Shown piece by piece: positions 1-11,100 of a stretch of DNA of 64,000 nucleotides. Under the pieces are notes generated by a model, which saw only the letters and a list, made by a program, of their open reading frames with translations, made no database searches and was not told the origin of the DNA. The position numbers and the translations under genes are program-made. The stretch is from Leptodontidium sp. MPI-SDFR-AT-0119 (taxonomy: Eukaryota; Ascomycota; Leotiomycetes; Helotiales; Leptodontidiaceae), in contig JAHLEZ010000018.1 in assembly GCA_020726505.1 (NCBI GenBank), positions 992,001 through 1,056,000 on the forward strand, given 5' to 3'. Each line of letters opens with the position of its first letter. Within the stretch, counting starts at the first letter, position 1.

Positions 1-53
1 TTTCCGACCACTTTATACGCACCTCCCCAACCCATTTCAACTTCTCTACTTCC

Positions 54-299
54 TCAGCCTTTATCTTCTTCAGCCTTTCCTTCTCCACTTTCTCCCTCGA
101 ACAACTTGTCTTGTTCCTTCTCGAATTTCTCTCCCTGTATCGCACAATCATTGGCCTTCTCTAATATAGCATTGCGTAGCTTTTTAGTAGACATTCTCTG
201 CTGACCGCGTTCCCCTTTGCCGAGCTCGTAGCATGTTGTACAGTGCTGGTTTAGATCTGTTCTCACGTCGACGAGGTATACGCATGTTGGACAGATCAT
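54..299 (-). CDS. small zinc-ribbon-like hypothetical protein
   Basis: An 81-residue ORF opens with ATG at 299 and closes with TGA at 54-56. The N-terminal half has two CxxC pairs (CPTC near residues 3-6 and CTTC near 20-23), the arrangement of a small zinc ribbon. The C-terminal half is charged (K/E rich) and probably helical. I do not recognise the family. The gene lies near the window edge, so further exons to the left cannot be excluded. A second cysteine-rich short ORF lies right of the transposon (5953-6127), so both may belong to one lineage of small secreted or regulatory proteins, but this is a guess. Confidence 0.35.
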   Translation of the reverse strand: MICPTCVYLVDVRTDLNQHCTTCYELGKGERGQQRMSTKKLRNAILEKANDCAIQGEKFEKEQDKLFEGESGEGKAEEDKG

Positions 300-617
300 G
301 GTGGGAAGTTGCTGGTGTCGTATCTGTATCTATCGTAGGGACATTGTGGTTTTGGATGGGATAGTGGAGGCATGATGCTTGTTGCTTGAATCTATTTTTC
401 GAGATATTTGACTAGCTGGTTTGTCTTAGAATTGATAATTCAGTGCGTGGATAGCTCTATGGTCGTAGGTGCGCTGGGAAGATGTGGAAGGAGTTTTGAC
501 TTCAAAGCGAAGAAACGTATTTTTATACTTCTTATTTGTGAATGCCCATTTCACGTTGTGATTCATTTAAATAGACAAAGGCACTTGAAGTTCTTGAAGA
601 AGAAGAAGATTGTTATA
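300..617. other. gene-free stretch up to transposon insertion
   Basis: No convincing ORF. Positions about 558-598 resemble 5183-5228 on the other side of the transposon (shared words include CTTGAAGTTCTT). The TA target dinucleotide of the transposon is at 616-617. Confidence 0.4.
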
Positions 618-754
618 CAGTCGGACCGCCTCAAAACCGACAAAAATTTAAACTTTAAAAAAGTGGAGATATTTTCTTATAAGATACTACGTTTATATAT
701 TTAAAGCCATTTAGCCTCTTAGCTTTTTTTATTTTACTATATAATTAAAAAGTT

Positions 755-905
755 ATATCCAAATATAAAATAAAAAAACGACATTTCAAAAAAAATGATC
801 CCTTTTTCTTGGCGACGATATAACTTTATAAAACTAAGCCCGATTTGGATAAAAGTGGGTCCGTTAGAAAGCTAGCAATTAGACGTATAAGATGGATTAG
901 ATAGT
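755..905 (+). repeat. left subterminal direct repeat of transposon
   Basis: About 150 bp resembling 4942-5092 in the same orientation. The best-conserved words are AAAAGTGGGTCC and GCTAGCAATT, plus an A-run followed by ATGATCCC. The repeat is direct, so it is not part of the terminal inverted repeats. It lies just upstream of the transposase promoter. Confidence 0.75.
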
Positions 906-1061
906 TCTTTAAAATGTGGAGGTTTAATAATATATTATTATTGAAGTTCCTTAGCTTCATAATTAAGCGAGCTGAAATATCTTTAACTTTCAACGTCAAC
1001 TCTACCTAATATTACTACTACTACACCGGCTATTTCAACCACCACTCTCACAACACTTATT

Positions 1062-3983
1062 ATGGCTCCTTCGAAGCGTAATAGAGGCGCTACTCTTGCT
1101 AAATCACCTCCTGGATCGCCTATTCGGCCAATCACAAAGCGTCCTCGTCAACAAACACCTGAAGCCTCTGGTTCTTTACCTCTACCTTTACGCCCTACAA
1201 AGCTTATTGTTACCACTACACCTACTGCTTTTAATAGTAGTCAAGTCGACGAATCAGAGTTTAAGGAGGAAAGGAGAGCTCAAGTGATTAGCGAATCAGA
1301 GAGCGAAGAAGAAGAAGATGATGATATTACTCGTACCAATGAGTTTTTAGATCAAGATCTTAAAGAGCTAGGCCGGGATAGGCTAGACAGGGAGGAAATT
1401 GACGAATCAGATATTGAGAAGGAAGTTACTGAAGAGTTTAAAATCTCTAAGTACTTTCGTCAGTCAATAATCGATTTAGAAGGCAAAGTGGTATTGCCTT
1501 CTAAAGAAGTATTCAACGTATTAACGTTTGGTTAGTATCTTCTTATTCTTTTAATAAATATAATAACTAATTTATATATTAGTTCCTAAAGGCCCTCATA
1601 AGAGTAAATTAGCTCCTCTTTCAGAAAAGGGATCAGCCACTCAAAAGAGAGCTAGAGCAGCTCAACGAGAATTAAATCGTCAAAATTCTCTCCACAAGTC
1701 TAAAACTCCCGCACACAATCAGCCTACCCTACAACAACCTCTCACTGGTTTCTTTAAACCAAAACCTCTTATAATAGAGCCTCCCGACGACGATCCTTTT
1801 GAAGATATCGACGATTTAAGCGACGAAGAAGACGAAGAGTTCGATCAACAAGTAGAGGAAGAACTTCGGGCCGAAGATAACTCTATTGAGTTAGACGATT
1901 TCAACGATATCGAATTTACAGATGATCGCAACGAGCTCTTATTGGATTCGCTTATTGGAGATGCTATTAACTTTGGCTTTACCGAAATTACTTCTACGCT
2001 AAAGACTTATCGAGAGGTTCTTACCGATATTAAGAAGCAAATCAACAACAAGAAGGTTAAGCTTCTCCCTCGGGTACAGTTCGAATATTCGCTTATTCAA
2101 CAATATATTCAAAATCTCTTAAAAAAGAGTCCTCGTAGAGGTCGAATCGAAGCCTCTCTCCTTGTTGCCGAAAGTAATCACCCTACCGGTAAAGGAATAA
2201 CTCTTGCCCGCAAAATAAGAGCTCTATTTCTTTATTATCGAACGCATAGATCGCTACCCCTTGAAACACGTGGAGGAACTCGAAAAAATCGATCTTATTT
2301 AGACAACGAAGACGTCTTTCAAGCTTGTAGAACTTGGTTATTAGCTCAAAAGCTAGCTACGGTTACACCAAAAGGATTTCGCTACGCTCTTAATATACAA
2401 ATCATGCCTCGATTATTAGCTTCGGCTAACAACAACAAGAAGCCCTTATTAAGCAAAACTACTAGGGGAAAGTCAATAAAACCTTGGAAAGCTCTCGGTA
2501 AAACAGCTACTTATAAGTGGCTAAATCGTCTTGGATTTTACGCTACCGAAGAAAAGAAAGGGGTATATGTTGATGGCCATGAGAGAGCCGACGTTATCGA
2601 GTATCGTCAAAATGAGTTTCTACCAAAAATAGCTCTCTACCAATCGTTTACTACTAATTACGAAGAAGACGAGAATAAGGTTCTTCAGCCAATTGCTCCA
2701 ACTCTACCACCGGGGGAGAAAGAGCACGTTATTTACTACCATGACGAGAGTTGCTTTCACGGCAAAGAGTATTCTAAGCGAATCTGGCTTCACGAAGATC
2801 AACAAAAAATGCCTTCTAAAAGTAAAGGAGGCCTTATTCACGTTTCAGACTTTATAAGTCTTGAAGGGAGGCTTACTATTAGTCAAAAAGATGCTCGGGA
2901 AATCATTTATCCGGGGGGCGACGTTGAATATTGGAATACAAAGGCTCTCTTAAAGCAAGTAGAGAGAGCTATTGATATATTCGAAGAAAAGCACCCTAAT
3001 AAGGTAGCTGTCTTTGTTTTCGACCAATCAAGTGCTCACGCTAGCAAAGGGGAAGGTGCTTTAAACGCCTTTAATATGAATCTTGGTGAGGGTGGAGCTC
3101 CTTTACCACAAAAGGTTAGTTTTTCAGTTATACCTGCCTATTTAGGAAGTACTTACTAATTAACTTACTTTTTAGGATACCTACTTTCCCCCTGATATTT
3201 CTGAAGCTAAGCGAGCTCGCGGGTTAGAGGGTACTATTCAAGAGCTTAATTATAAGGTTGAGAAGGTTATTAAGGTGCCAGTTAAAGGCTACCCTAATAA
3301 AAAGAGAGTCAAGAAGACTATTGTGGAAGAAACGCCAAAAGGACTTAAACAGATCCTTGCCGAGAGAGGTTGTTTACCTTTAGGTAAGTATTATTCTTTA
3401 AATTTAAAGTAATATATTAATAACTTATAGGGAAAAAGCTACTAAAGGCTAAGTGCACCGGAGACAGCAAATGCACTAATATTCTTTCTTGGCCTTCAAA
3501 AAAGGTTGCTACTTGTTGCTTGGCGAGGATTTTAGCTAATCACAAAGACTTCTTTGAACAAAAGTCGGCTCTTGAAGAGCTACTCTTGTCTAGGGGTCAT
3601 AAGTGTCTCTTTTTACCGAAGTTTCACTGCGAGCTAAACCCGATTGAGATGTATTGGGCGTTTTGTAAGAACTTATATCGACAGGTTTGGAAAGAGACTT
3701 TTCCAGAAGTAAGTTATTAACTTATTTTAAAATTTAATAACTAATAAACCTTTAGGCTAAAGAAGTAGCTTTAAAAGCTTTGAATTCTTGTCCTCTTGAT
3801 ACGCTACGCAGATATATTAATAGAGCTTCACGCTTTATGGATGCTTACCGAAAGGGGCTTAGCTTTAAGCAAACTGCGTGGTGTGTAAAGAAACAGAGTG
3901 GCCATAGAACTATCTCTGAGATTATGATGAAGGAGTTTGATATAGTCCCAAAGAACCAAGTAGAGGTTGACGAGTTAGCTTGA
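1062..3983 (+). CDS. DDE transposase, five exons, about 904 aa
   Basis: Catalyses excision and insertion of the surrounding element. Exons 1062-1530, 1583-3114, 3176-3383, 3431-3708 and 3756-3983 join in frame to about 904 residues. The four introns are 47-61 nt, GT-AG and AT-rich. The first about 290 residues are acidic and low-complexity (Ser/Glu/Asp runs), a likely nuclear or regulatory region. The catalytic core shows an HDES segment (first Asp, near 2740), FDQSSAH (second Asp, near 3020) and a region reading LPKFHCELNPIEMYW (Glu, near 3640), the D-D-E pattern of the Tc1/mariner clan. A Cys-rich stretch precedes the third motif. No internal stop is present, so the enzyme may be functional. 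The alternative that it belongs to another TA-inserting clade such as Sailor or Plavaka-like is not excluded. Confidence 0.82.
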
Positions 3984-5118
3984 TTTTATTAGTTAGATTT
4001 TGTATTTATTTGCTAGCGCGGTAGCTAGCTTAGCAGTTATAAAAGTGCTTTATTTAGAATCCTCTTAAGAATCAGGTATCTCTCTCTCTGACTTTGTCTT
4101 AAAACCTTCGTCTAACTCTATTATCTCAAAGGTTATAACTCCTCTAAACTAACGACAAGATACGCCAAAATCGTTATTTATAATCTACTTTTAACCTCCC
4201 CTAATAATAGTAGCCCTAACCCTCTTATTCTTTTGTAATAAAGCTTTAATTAGTTCTTTAGAAGCTTCTGTAACTCAACTAACGTGTATCTCAATTGTTA
4301 TATTAACTTCGTTTGAAGAGAGATAATATAAAGATAGACCTATAAATTAAGTTAATTATATATTATAATATCAAATAGATTAAATTAAATATACCTCTGC
4401 CTCTAAGGAAGCGACTTAATTGAGAAGTAATCGTTCGATATTTAATATTGTAGCTCTCTCTAATAGAGAATCGTCGAGAGTTATAAAAGTCTCCTGATAC
4501 GACTAGCGTAAAATATACTATTAATAATGCTCTTTCAAATGGATTAATTACTTACAGATAATTGTCGCTTGATTAGCCATAATTATTAAGTATTGAGGTA
4601 AGCGAAGTTATTAATATTTAAGGAAGAAGAAATTCTGTGAACAAAGAAAGACTCTTATGCTGTAACACAGTAACATATACGCTAATGACTAAGCATTAGC
4701 ACTTATTAAGATACTACTTAATTAATAAGAATATATTATATCATTATATTATACTTTTATATATTATTTAATCATTTAAAAAATAATAATACTTAAAACG
4801 TTACTAGAAAAAAATATTATAATAATTAAGTGGGTCCTACTAATAATACCAACTTCTTTTTCTTATAGAATGCTATAATACAATTAATAACGAATTTAGA
4901 AGCAAAAAGAATTGCATAATATTCATTATAACTTTTAAAAAACATATAAATATAAAATAAAAATCTCAAAAAAAAATGATCCCGCCAAGACCTTACTTAT
5001 ATAAGTATAACTTCTTTACCGCTAGCCCGATTAGGCTAAAAGTGGGTCCATTCGAACGCTAGCAATTTATTGCATCTGATGGATTAAACAGATATATTAT
5101 ATTACTTAATTCTTAAAA
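3984..5118. other. AT-rich non-coding tail of transposon
   Basis: Over 1.1 kb between the transposase stop and the right inverted repeat, with no ORF of note. It is strongly AT-rich. AAGTGGGTCC occurs near 4832 and again near 5040, the latter in the right subterminal repeat. It could be 3' UTR and binding sites for the transposase. Confidence 0.6.
4942..5092 (+). repeat. right subterminal direct repeat of transposon
   Basis: Partner of 755-905, same orientation, carrying the same AAAAGTGGGTCC and GCTAGCAATT words. It ends about 27 bp before the right terminal inverted repeat. Confidence 0.75.
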
Positions 5119-5255
5119 TTGTCGGTTTTGAGGCGGTCCGACTGTACTTCTTATAAAATATGTATAAGTAGTAAAATTGGCGTGGTAATTCATTCATAGA
5201 GACATAGATACTTGAAGTTCTTTGAAGTGCAATGCGTGAATGAGTAACAAAGCCT

Positions 5256-6192
5256 TTGTTCCGTTCAAAACGCAGTTTTTTTGAATCAACCTCCTCAACG
5301 CCCAAATCCAGCTCCTCATACCTATCACTCCATCAAGACATAATATGGCCATGCCAAGCCTACCTAAGCCGCGATAAAGTTGCTATCACTTGCAAAGAAT
5401 GCACAGCGTGGCTTCTGGGTAGTATAGAGGCTCAAAGTTGCACAGCTATGATTCCCGTCCTCAAGCTGCCAAGGGTGAGTCAACACAACAATTAAAGTGA
5501 ATCCTTTTCCTTACATTGACTTCCTGGGCGGCTGGGCGATTCACAAAGAAATAGGTGCCTCTATAGGAGTTCTTGTCGTTTTTTCATCGACGACTTTACT
5601 CTGTTCAGAACGAACCCCAAAACAGCCCTGCTTAGTGAACACACATGTCCACATCCACATCCAGGTCCATCTCTAGACCAAACTGAACGAGGGCCGACTT
5701 TTCTTTGTTCATAGTGAACCTCAAAATAGCCCTGCTTAGTGAATACGAATTTCCACGTTCACGTCCACGTCGATCTCCACACCAAACAGTACGTCAACGC
5801 TCAAACTTGAACCACACAATCACTACCAACCAGCCACCACCACATCAACACGTTTCTCTTCCGTTTAGTTTCTCACAATCCAACACCATCACCAGCACAA
5901 TCCAAAACCCCATCCCACCCATCACACAATATCCCCCTTCACCCACTACAATATGCCACTCCTGCAAAACCGGCCTCCTAATCTCCAAACTCGAGGAAGG
6001 GAAATGGTCTTGCTACGGCTCTATGCCGCGTATATGGAGCGGGACGAAGATGTGTGGCGAGAAATTGTTTGTGCTGGTTCAGTTGCAGAGGAGGGAGGAG
6101 ATGGAGAGGGAGATGGGAGGATTATAAAGGCCATGGAGGGGGTCAAATATAGAGGGAAGGGGGTGATTAAGGGATGTCGGGGATTGAAGTGA
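5256..6192 (+). other. possible small cysteine-rich gene, structure unresolved
   Basis: Two short open stretches may be exons. The first, about 5256-5475, includes ITCKEC and ends at a GTGAGT donor. The second, about 5930-6127, includes ICHSCKTG followed by a W-x-C segment. The Cys spacing resembles the small ORF at 54-299. I cannot join them convincingly, because the DNA between them is a diverged 104-bp tandem duplication (5601-5800). No family is recognised. Confidence 0.25.
5601..5800 (+). repeat. diverged tandem duplication, period about 104 bp
   Basis: Copy 1 starts near 5601 and copy 2 near 5705. Both contain AGCCCTGCTTAGTGAA followed by a CCACRTYCAC-type run and CACC/GACCAAAC. The copies differ at many positions. 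Confidence 0.65.
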
Positions 6193-7780
6193 AGAGAGAA
6201 TGGGGTTGTAGATAGGGAGGGAGAGGGATCGTTGAGTTTGAGATTTTGCTTGAGAAGTTCAAGGGAGGGGGGGTTGAGAATAAGGACATATTTAGAAGTA
6301 GTTAAGTTGCACTTTTTTTTAATCCGGGATATGTGAGACGTGAATAAATCTGGAGAAGAGTGGACATAGTGGACGTAGTGGACTTGTGAAATGGATGGAT
6401 TACTGATTTCAGCATGAATTGGGTTGGAAAAATACCGCGGGTTTGTTTCTAATATGATACTAGGTAACTTAGAGACGGATTAGAGGTTGACGCCGAGCCT
6501 GGTGGGCATGGGTGAATAAGCCGCGGACGAAAAATTGCTGGGCTATTTAGGATGTGTTGTTAAACGCCGAATCGATCATCTCTGGTATGAGTCCTCAGCC
6601 TATCATAGCATATCAGACAAAGACGAACGAAAGTTTGTATAGGTTACCCTGGAGTCGGTGTTCTTTGAAGGCCTCGATTCAAGCAGGAGGAACCTTCAGC
6701 CAGTCTTTGAACACAAGGGACCCACCAAATATAGTTTATATTGCTGCGGAATATTCAGGATCCAGTTGTTCATTGTACAATTCTTAGGGTTCTAATAATA
6801 TAAGAGGGCTACAAGCCGCTTATTTGGTTGCGCTTAGCTAAACACTAGAAGCCATGTCAATACTGTTATAAAGCACATGGATTAAGTTGAAAGAATTTCT
6901 GTGTTCTGTTATATGTTAATTTTTGCGTTGATTGCTGCCCTCATTTTGGATAAGTCTGTTCGCATTCTGAATACTCTGCTTGCTATGCACAATATTTTAA
7001 TCAACCAGCTTGGCGCAGACCATTGAAGCAAATGACTTACCTTGGCTAAATATATCCCTGGCTGTACGCTTTCTGTCGAGAGCTCTTAGTTAGACATACT
7101 CTAGAAGTTCTCTCGCATATGTAGTCGCTACTATAGCCGTGTACGGCTGCCACTAGTCAATTTTGTGCGAGTCTTTTGACAAAAATAAATAGAATCAACC
7201 CTAAGAAGTTCCATTTGGTCTGACACTACTCGTAAACGCGGAGATCTGCTGGACGATAATTGGAGATAATGATAAAAGATGATGTTTTCCATTCTCTAAT
7301 CCCAGAAGTCCTTACTTTCCCCAAACTAAGAGTTCTGCGTGACCTTCGCTTCTAAGACATCGTCCCAGTGTCTATACTCTAGCAGGGGGGTATTCCCTGG
7401 CTATTGGAGGTTGCCACCGCTCTGACGAACTGTGAGGATTTAAGTCATCACGCCGATTATTTTGCGGCTTGCGATGATCCTACGCGGCAAGACGGTGTTA
7501 ATACAGTCAGCGGATGAGCTTTAGCCTCGAAATGAGAAATGAATGTTCCATTATAATTTCTAATGTCAACGAAAAATACAACTTAAGATGGTACAAACAA
7601 TCCTGTTTGATGGCCCTCCAAGCTCGAAATTCTGTGGCGGCAGAGTTTTCTGGAATGGATAAACTAGCAGTTCGATTTGTAAGGCGCTGAACCCCGTTCA
7701 TCAACTGCTAAATGCAATTTCGAACCTGCGCGCCATACTAAAACCCGTCCCAAGGTGCTTGACTTGTTACCTTCGTATGC
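6193..7780. other. 1.6 kb without recognisable gene
   Basis: Short ORFs on both strands (for example 6554-6787 + and 7507-7704 -) show no motif and no splice-consistent extension. I see no repeat or RNA gene. Confidence 0.4.
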
Positions 7781-9115
7781 CTACTTTACTCTGATCTCCG
7801 TAGCATTCAACCACTCCCGTTCCATCGCACTTGCTCCTGTCCCAATAATCCTTGCTACAATGATCACTACTGAATCCACGTCATCTACCTTCTGAGAATC
7901 CAACTTTTGACGGGCATAAATAGTGAAACTCGCTCCACACTCCGGACATTTCGGATACATTGAAACCGAAAGGCTCCCTCTGAACTTTGTTTCCAAGAGA
8001 TGAATGAGACTAGGTCTTACAACAGGAGAGAAGAAATTGACATGAGGGCAGAGATAAATCTCAAGTGAAGTGAGCCGCTCAGCGAGAAATGGAACTTCTT
8101 CTTCCACGGTGACGGGTTTCTTGAACACTGGGTAACACCTCTTTCCTTCGCTTGCCTGCGCTTTTAAATCTTGAGTTTTCGATCCGAGTACAGCAGTCTC
8201 GAAAGATTTCTCGCGAGCAGGTCCTCTGCCCTCAACGACACATTCTTCTTCCTTACACCAAACTTCTGGGACAGCAATGTGCCAGGCCGAGTACCAGAGA
8301 ATTTGGTTCAGTTTCTTCTGAAAAGTTATCAGGCCGGAAGGCGCTGGCTTTGCAGTACTGTGCCATGCCCCTTCCCAGGCCTGGCAGTGACTGCCGTGTT
8401 TATGACGCATGACTGCGTCCCGAACCGAGAGTCCACTGTCCCGTGCATAGGTAATTGTAAGGACCTGCGGAGATGAAGGAAAGCCTATGTGGTAAGGAAA
8501 AATGTCGACGATTTCGCGGCGGAATTGATCCCATGTCATGAAGGCGTGGGCGCAGAGGTATAAGACGCGTTCGCTACCAAGGCAGCGACGTCGATGATCA
8601 ATATTTTTGATACCAATATCGTGAAAGGAGAATAGGGGATGTTGTGTTCCGCAGGCGCTGCAATCGACTTGATCCTTGGAAAATTCCTCATCACCAGAAG
8701 ACTCCACGTCTGTAATTTGCGATCGATAACTCGGGGGTCTTGTCGATACTAGCGAGTCGTTGTCGCAGTCGTCCGCATCACCTTTCCCAGACGTTGTGTC
8801 TCCCGAGGGGCCAGTCTCAGCGCCGGCCGAGGATGGTTCGTCAAGGCGAAGATTGAAGGCCTCCTCCCAGGACCCTTTAGACTGCGAAGGCATTGCAAGA
8901 ATATGCCAGGACATTGAGGAACGTGAACAAGGCCCCGGGAGTGATAAGGATGATATATTGGACGATAGTGCGGGGGTCAGAATGCAGGCGATGTGCTCAG
9001 CCTCAGCCCCCTTGTAGCGTGAAGCTACTAAGCCTCCTCCTGCAGGATGGCAATGGAAGGAAGGACGCCATTGCGCCCGGAAGCTGTTAGGATTCAACCC
9101 TTCTCTATCTATCAT
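7781..9115 (-). CDS. uncharacterised cysteine-rich protein, F-box-associated type
   Basis: A single open frame of 444 codons; the first in-frame Met is at 9115, but a start at 8893 (Met before PSQSKG) is equally plausible, because the first 70 residues look like non-coding sequence. The middle carries CSACGTQH, then a basic RRRCLG segment, LYLCAH and WDQFRRE. The C-terminal third has YLCPHVNFF and then CPECGASF. This order (C-x2-C-x3-H, later C-x-H, then C-x2-C) recalls the C-terminal part of a lineage-specific fungal family often annotated as F-box proteins, but no F-box itself is visible. An acidic Ser/Asp-rich region lies at about residues 90-150. The function is unknown. Neighbours give no clue. 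Confidence 0.6.
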   Translation of the reverse strand: MIDREGLNPNSFRAQWRPSFHCHPAGGGLVASRYKGAEAEHIACILTPALSSNISSLSLPGPCSRSSMSWHILAMPSQSKGSWEEAFNLRLDEPSSAGAETGPSGDTTSGKGDADDCDNDSLVSTRPPSYRSQITDVESSGDEEFSKDQVDCSACGTQHPLFSFHDIGIKNIDHRRRCLGSERVLYLCAHAFMTWDQFRREIVDIFPYHIGFPSSPQVLTITYARDSGLSVRDAVMRHKHGSHCQAWEGAWHSTAKPAPSGLITFQKKLNQILWYSAWHIAVPEVWCKEEECVVEGRGPAREKSFETAVLGSKTQDLKAQASEGKRCYPVFKKPVTVEEEVPFLAERLTSLEIYLCPHVNFFSPVVRPSLIHLLETKFRGSLSVSMYPKCPECGASFTIYARQKLDSQKVDDVDSVVIIVARIIGTGASAMEREWLNATEIRVK

Positions 9116-9718
9116 TGACGATTTGATGCCTTAGAATGATTTGCAATTGGTGGCTCAGGCGCCCTTTCGCACAGGGTCTCGTCCCCCCAGTATTCTGCCT
9201 TAACATCTGAGGAAGTTTGTGAAGAAAATTCTAGAAATTCAGACTGATGATTGGAATAATTAGCTCACTGCCTGTGAGCTGGGTCGCTAAGATCCTTAAG
9301 TGGTGTGCCTATCGGCCCTTATAGCCTAGCAGTTGCTTTTGTGTGTATCAAATTCATTGAGATTTCTCTGCCGTACCCCCTTTCGTACAGCCAACAATAA
9401 TTAACCTGAGGCAATTAACTCACGTGATGTTCGGGGGAAATATATATCTCTTTCGGCTTTGCCATTCCATGTAAAAGTAATAAGAATTATTCACAGATGC
9501 GTATTTAGCGTAATATAAACTAGAAGGAAATGGCTCAGGAGCGGTTCCAGTTGATATGGCTAATTTATTCTGCGAACTCATAATGCCTGAGCACAACCCA
9601 TAAATTTCCCGCTCGAGAAGCATCCTTCAACGCGGCACTGCATCATTTATCCAACAACCCCTTCCACCAGCAGCCCAACCACCAAGCCCTCTGCCGACGG
9701 GGTCTATAATTCAGGGCT
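9116..9718. other. intergenic, nothing recognised
   Basis: About 600 bp between the cysteine-rich gene and the ERG12-like pseudogene, with no supported gene. Confidence 0.4.
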
Positions 9719-11100
9719 ATGGAGAGAAAACCTTCGTCGCTAATGGCGCCCATATTTATGGTGTCCGCACTAGGAAAAGTCATTGTCTTTGGTGAACATG
9801 CTGCCGTATACGACAAGCTAGCCATTGCGCAGCCATCTCTCTCAGATCTTATCTCCTCGTCACTACCCCCTCCAAGTCCCAACACATCGTTAAGCTAAAT
9901 TTCAGAGACATTGGCTTGAATCACACATGGAAAATTGACGCTCTACCGTGAAATATTTTCTACTAACCTTCCAAGAAAAGGTTCTATTACTCCCTCGTCA
10001 ACTCCCTCGACCCCGAGCTTCTCGACGCTATTATACCGCATGCGGAGGTCATGTCGAAGAACTTTCCAGAGAAGTAGCGAAAAATTCATGTACGATCTGC
10101 GACCGCCTTCCTCTACCTCTTCCTCTCCTTAGGCTCCCCGGACAGTCCTGGATTCATCTACACTCTTTGACCCACCATTCCAATTGGCGCTGGTCTGGGT
10201 AGCAGTGTCAGTGTTTGCGTCTGCTTGAGCGCAGCGCTGCTCCTTTAAATAATCACCCTTGCAGGACCTCATCCTGATCAGCCTGCCGGGGAAGCAGAGG
10301 TCCAGATTGAGCGCATTAATCGCTGGGCATTCGTGGGCGAGTTGTGCATACATGGAGACCCAGTGGAGTGGACAATGCGGTCTCTGCGGGTGGAAAGGCC
10401 GTGGTTTTCCAAAGAAACTCCTCCGGACCATCATCTGTCACTCCTCTTATCACGTTCCCGAAACTACCACTCCTTCTCGTTGATATACAACAACCACGCT
10501 CAACAGCTACGCAGGTGGAGAATGTAAGGGCATTAAAACACAATTTCCCTGTGATGACGGAGATAATCTTAGATGGGACTAGCTAACTTACAACTTCTAC
10601 ACTAGAGCACATTTCATCCACTGATTTTGATGGCGATGGCGTCTCCGATGCCCTCGAACGCTTGGGGACTTTGATACGTATAAACCACGGATTTCTAGTT
10701 TCATTAGGCGCCTCTCACCCTCGACTAGAGCGCATCCGCGAGCTCGTGGATTACGCGGATATCGGCTAGACAAAACTCACTGGTGCTGGAGGCGGTGGAT
10801 GTGCTATCACGCTCTTTCGACCAGACGTCAAAAGATAAAACTATTAGAGAGCTAGAGCGAAAGTTCACTGCAGAGGGATTTCGGAAATATAAGACTGTCC
10901 TAGGTGCCGACGGAGTTGGGGTACTTTGGCCCGCTGTATTCCGAAACGGTACCGATGGGGAGGGCGGCGAAGAGATCGATCAGGAAAAGTTTGGGAATGC
11001 TGTCGGTGTTCAGGGTATCGAGCAACTGGTTGGGGTGGAAGTGGAGGAAAATCTGGGAAATCGGAAAGGATGGAAGTTCTGGACGCGAGCTGTTGTGTAA
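9719..11100 (+). pseudogene. ERG12: decayed mevalonate kinase copy
   Basis: Mevalonate kinase phosphorylates mevalonate in the cytosolic sterol/isoprenoid pathway and is normally essential, so an intact copy should exist elsewhere. Traces of nearly the whole protein appear in order. They are the N-terminal GKVIVFGEHAAVYDK motif, LNFRDIG, FLYLFLSLGSPDSPG, the GHMP loop PIGAGLGSS, INRWAFVGE, VSAGGKAVVFQR, LPLLLVDIQQPRS, the LTGAGGGGCAITLF motif and the C-terminal LGADGVGVLWPAVF. They are scattered over all three frames, with at least three frameshifts. In-frame stops occur at 9947 (TGA) and near 10767 (TAG), both where the family has Trp. The ATG at 9719 fits the family's N-terminus. It cannot encode an active enzyme. 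Confidence 0.9.

Larger units (their letters stand above)
618..5144 (+). mobile_element. complete Tc1/mariner-like DNA transposon, 4.5 kb
   Basis: The two ends are perfect inverted repeats of 26 bp (618-643 and 5119-5144) beginning CAGTCGGACCGCC. Both are flanked directly by TA (616-617 and 5145-5146), the target duplication of the Tc1/mariner/pogo superfamily. The interior holds one five-exon transposase (1062-3983) followed by about 1.1 kb of AT-rich non-coding DNA. Internal direct repeats lie near each end (about 755-905 and 4942-5092). AT-rich codon use (TTA, CTA, TAT) differs from the host genes. The termini are perfect and the reading frame is open, so the copy looks young and possibly still active. 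Assignment to Tc1/mariner rests on TA, the CAGT terminus and the DDE-type motifs; the sub-family is not assigned. Confidence 0.9.

Noticed and set aside
1062..3983. KDZ (Kyakuja-Dileera-Zisupton) transposase
   Set aside because: Target is TA with CAGT ends and DDE-type LNPIE motif; the CxC zinc motifs and 8-9 bp targets of KDZ are absent.
8152..9090. Several plus-strand ORFs opposite the cysteine-rich gene
   Set aside because: They overlap one another and lie antisense to a longer motif-bearing frame.
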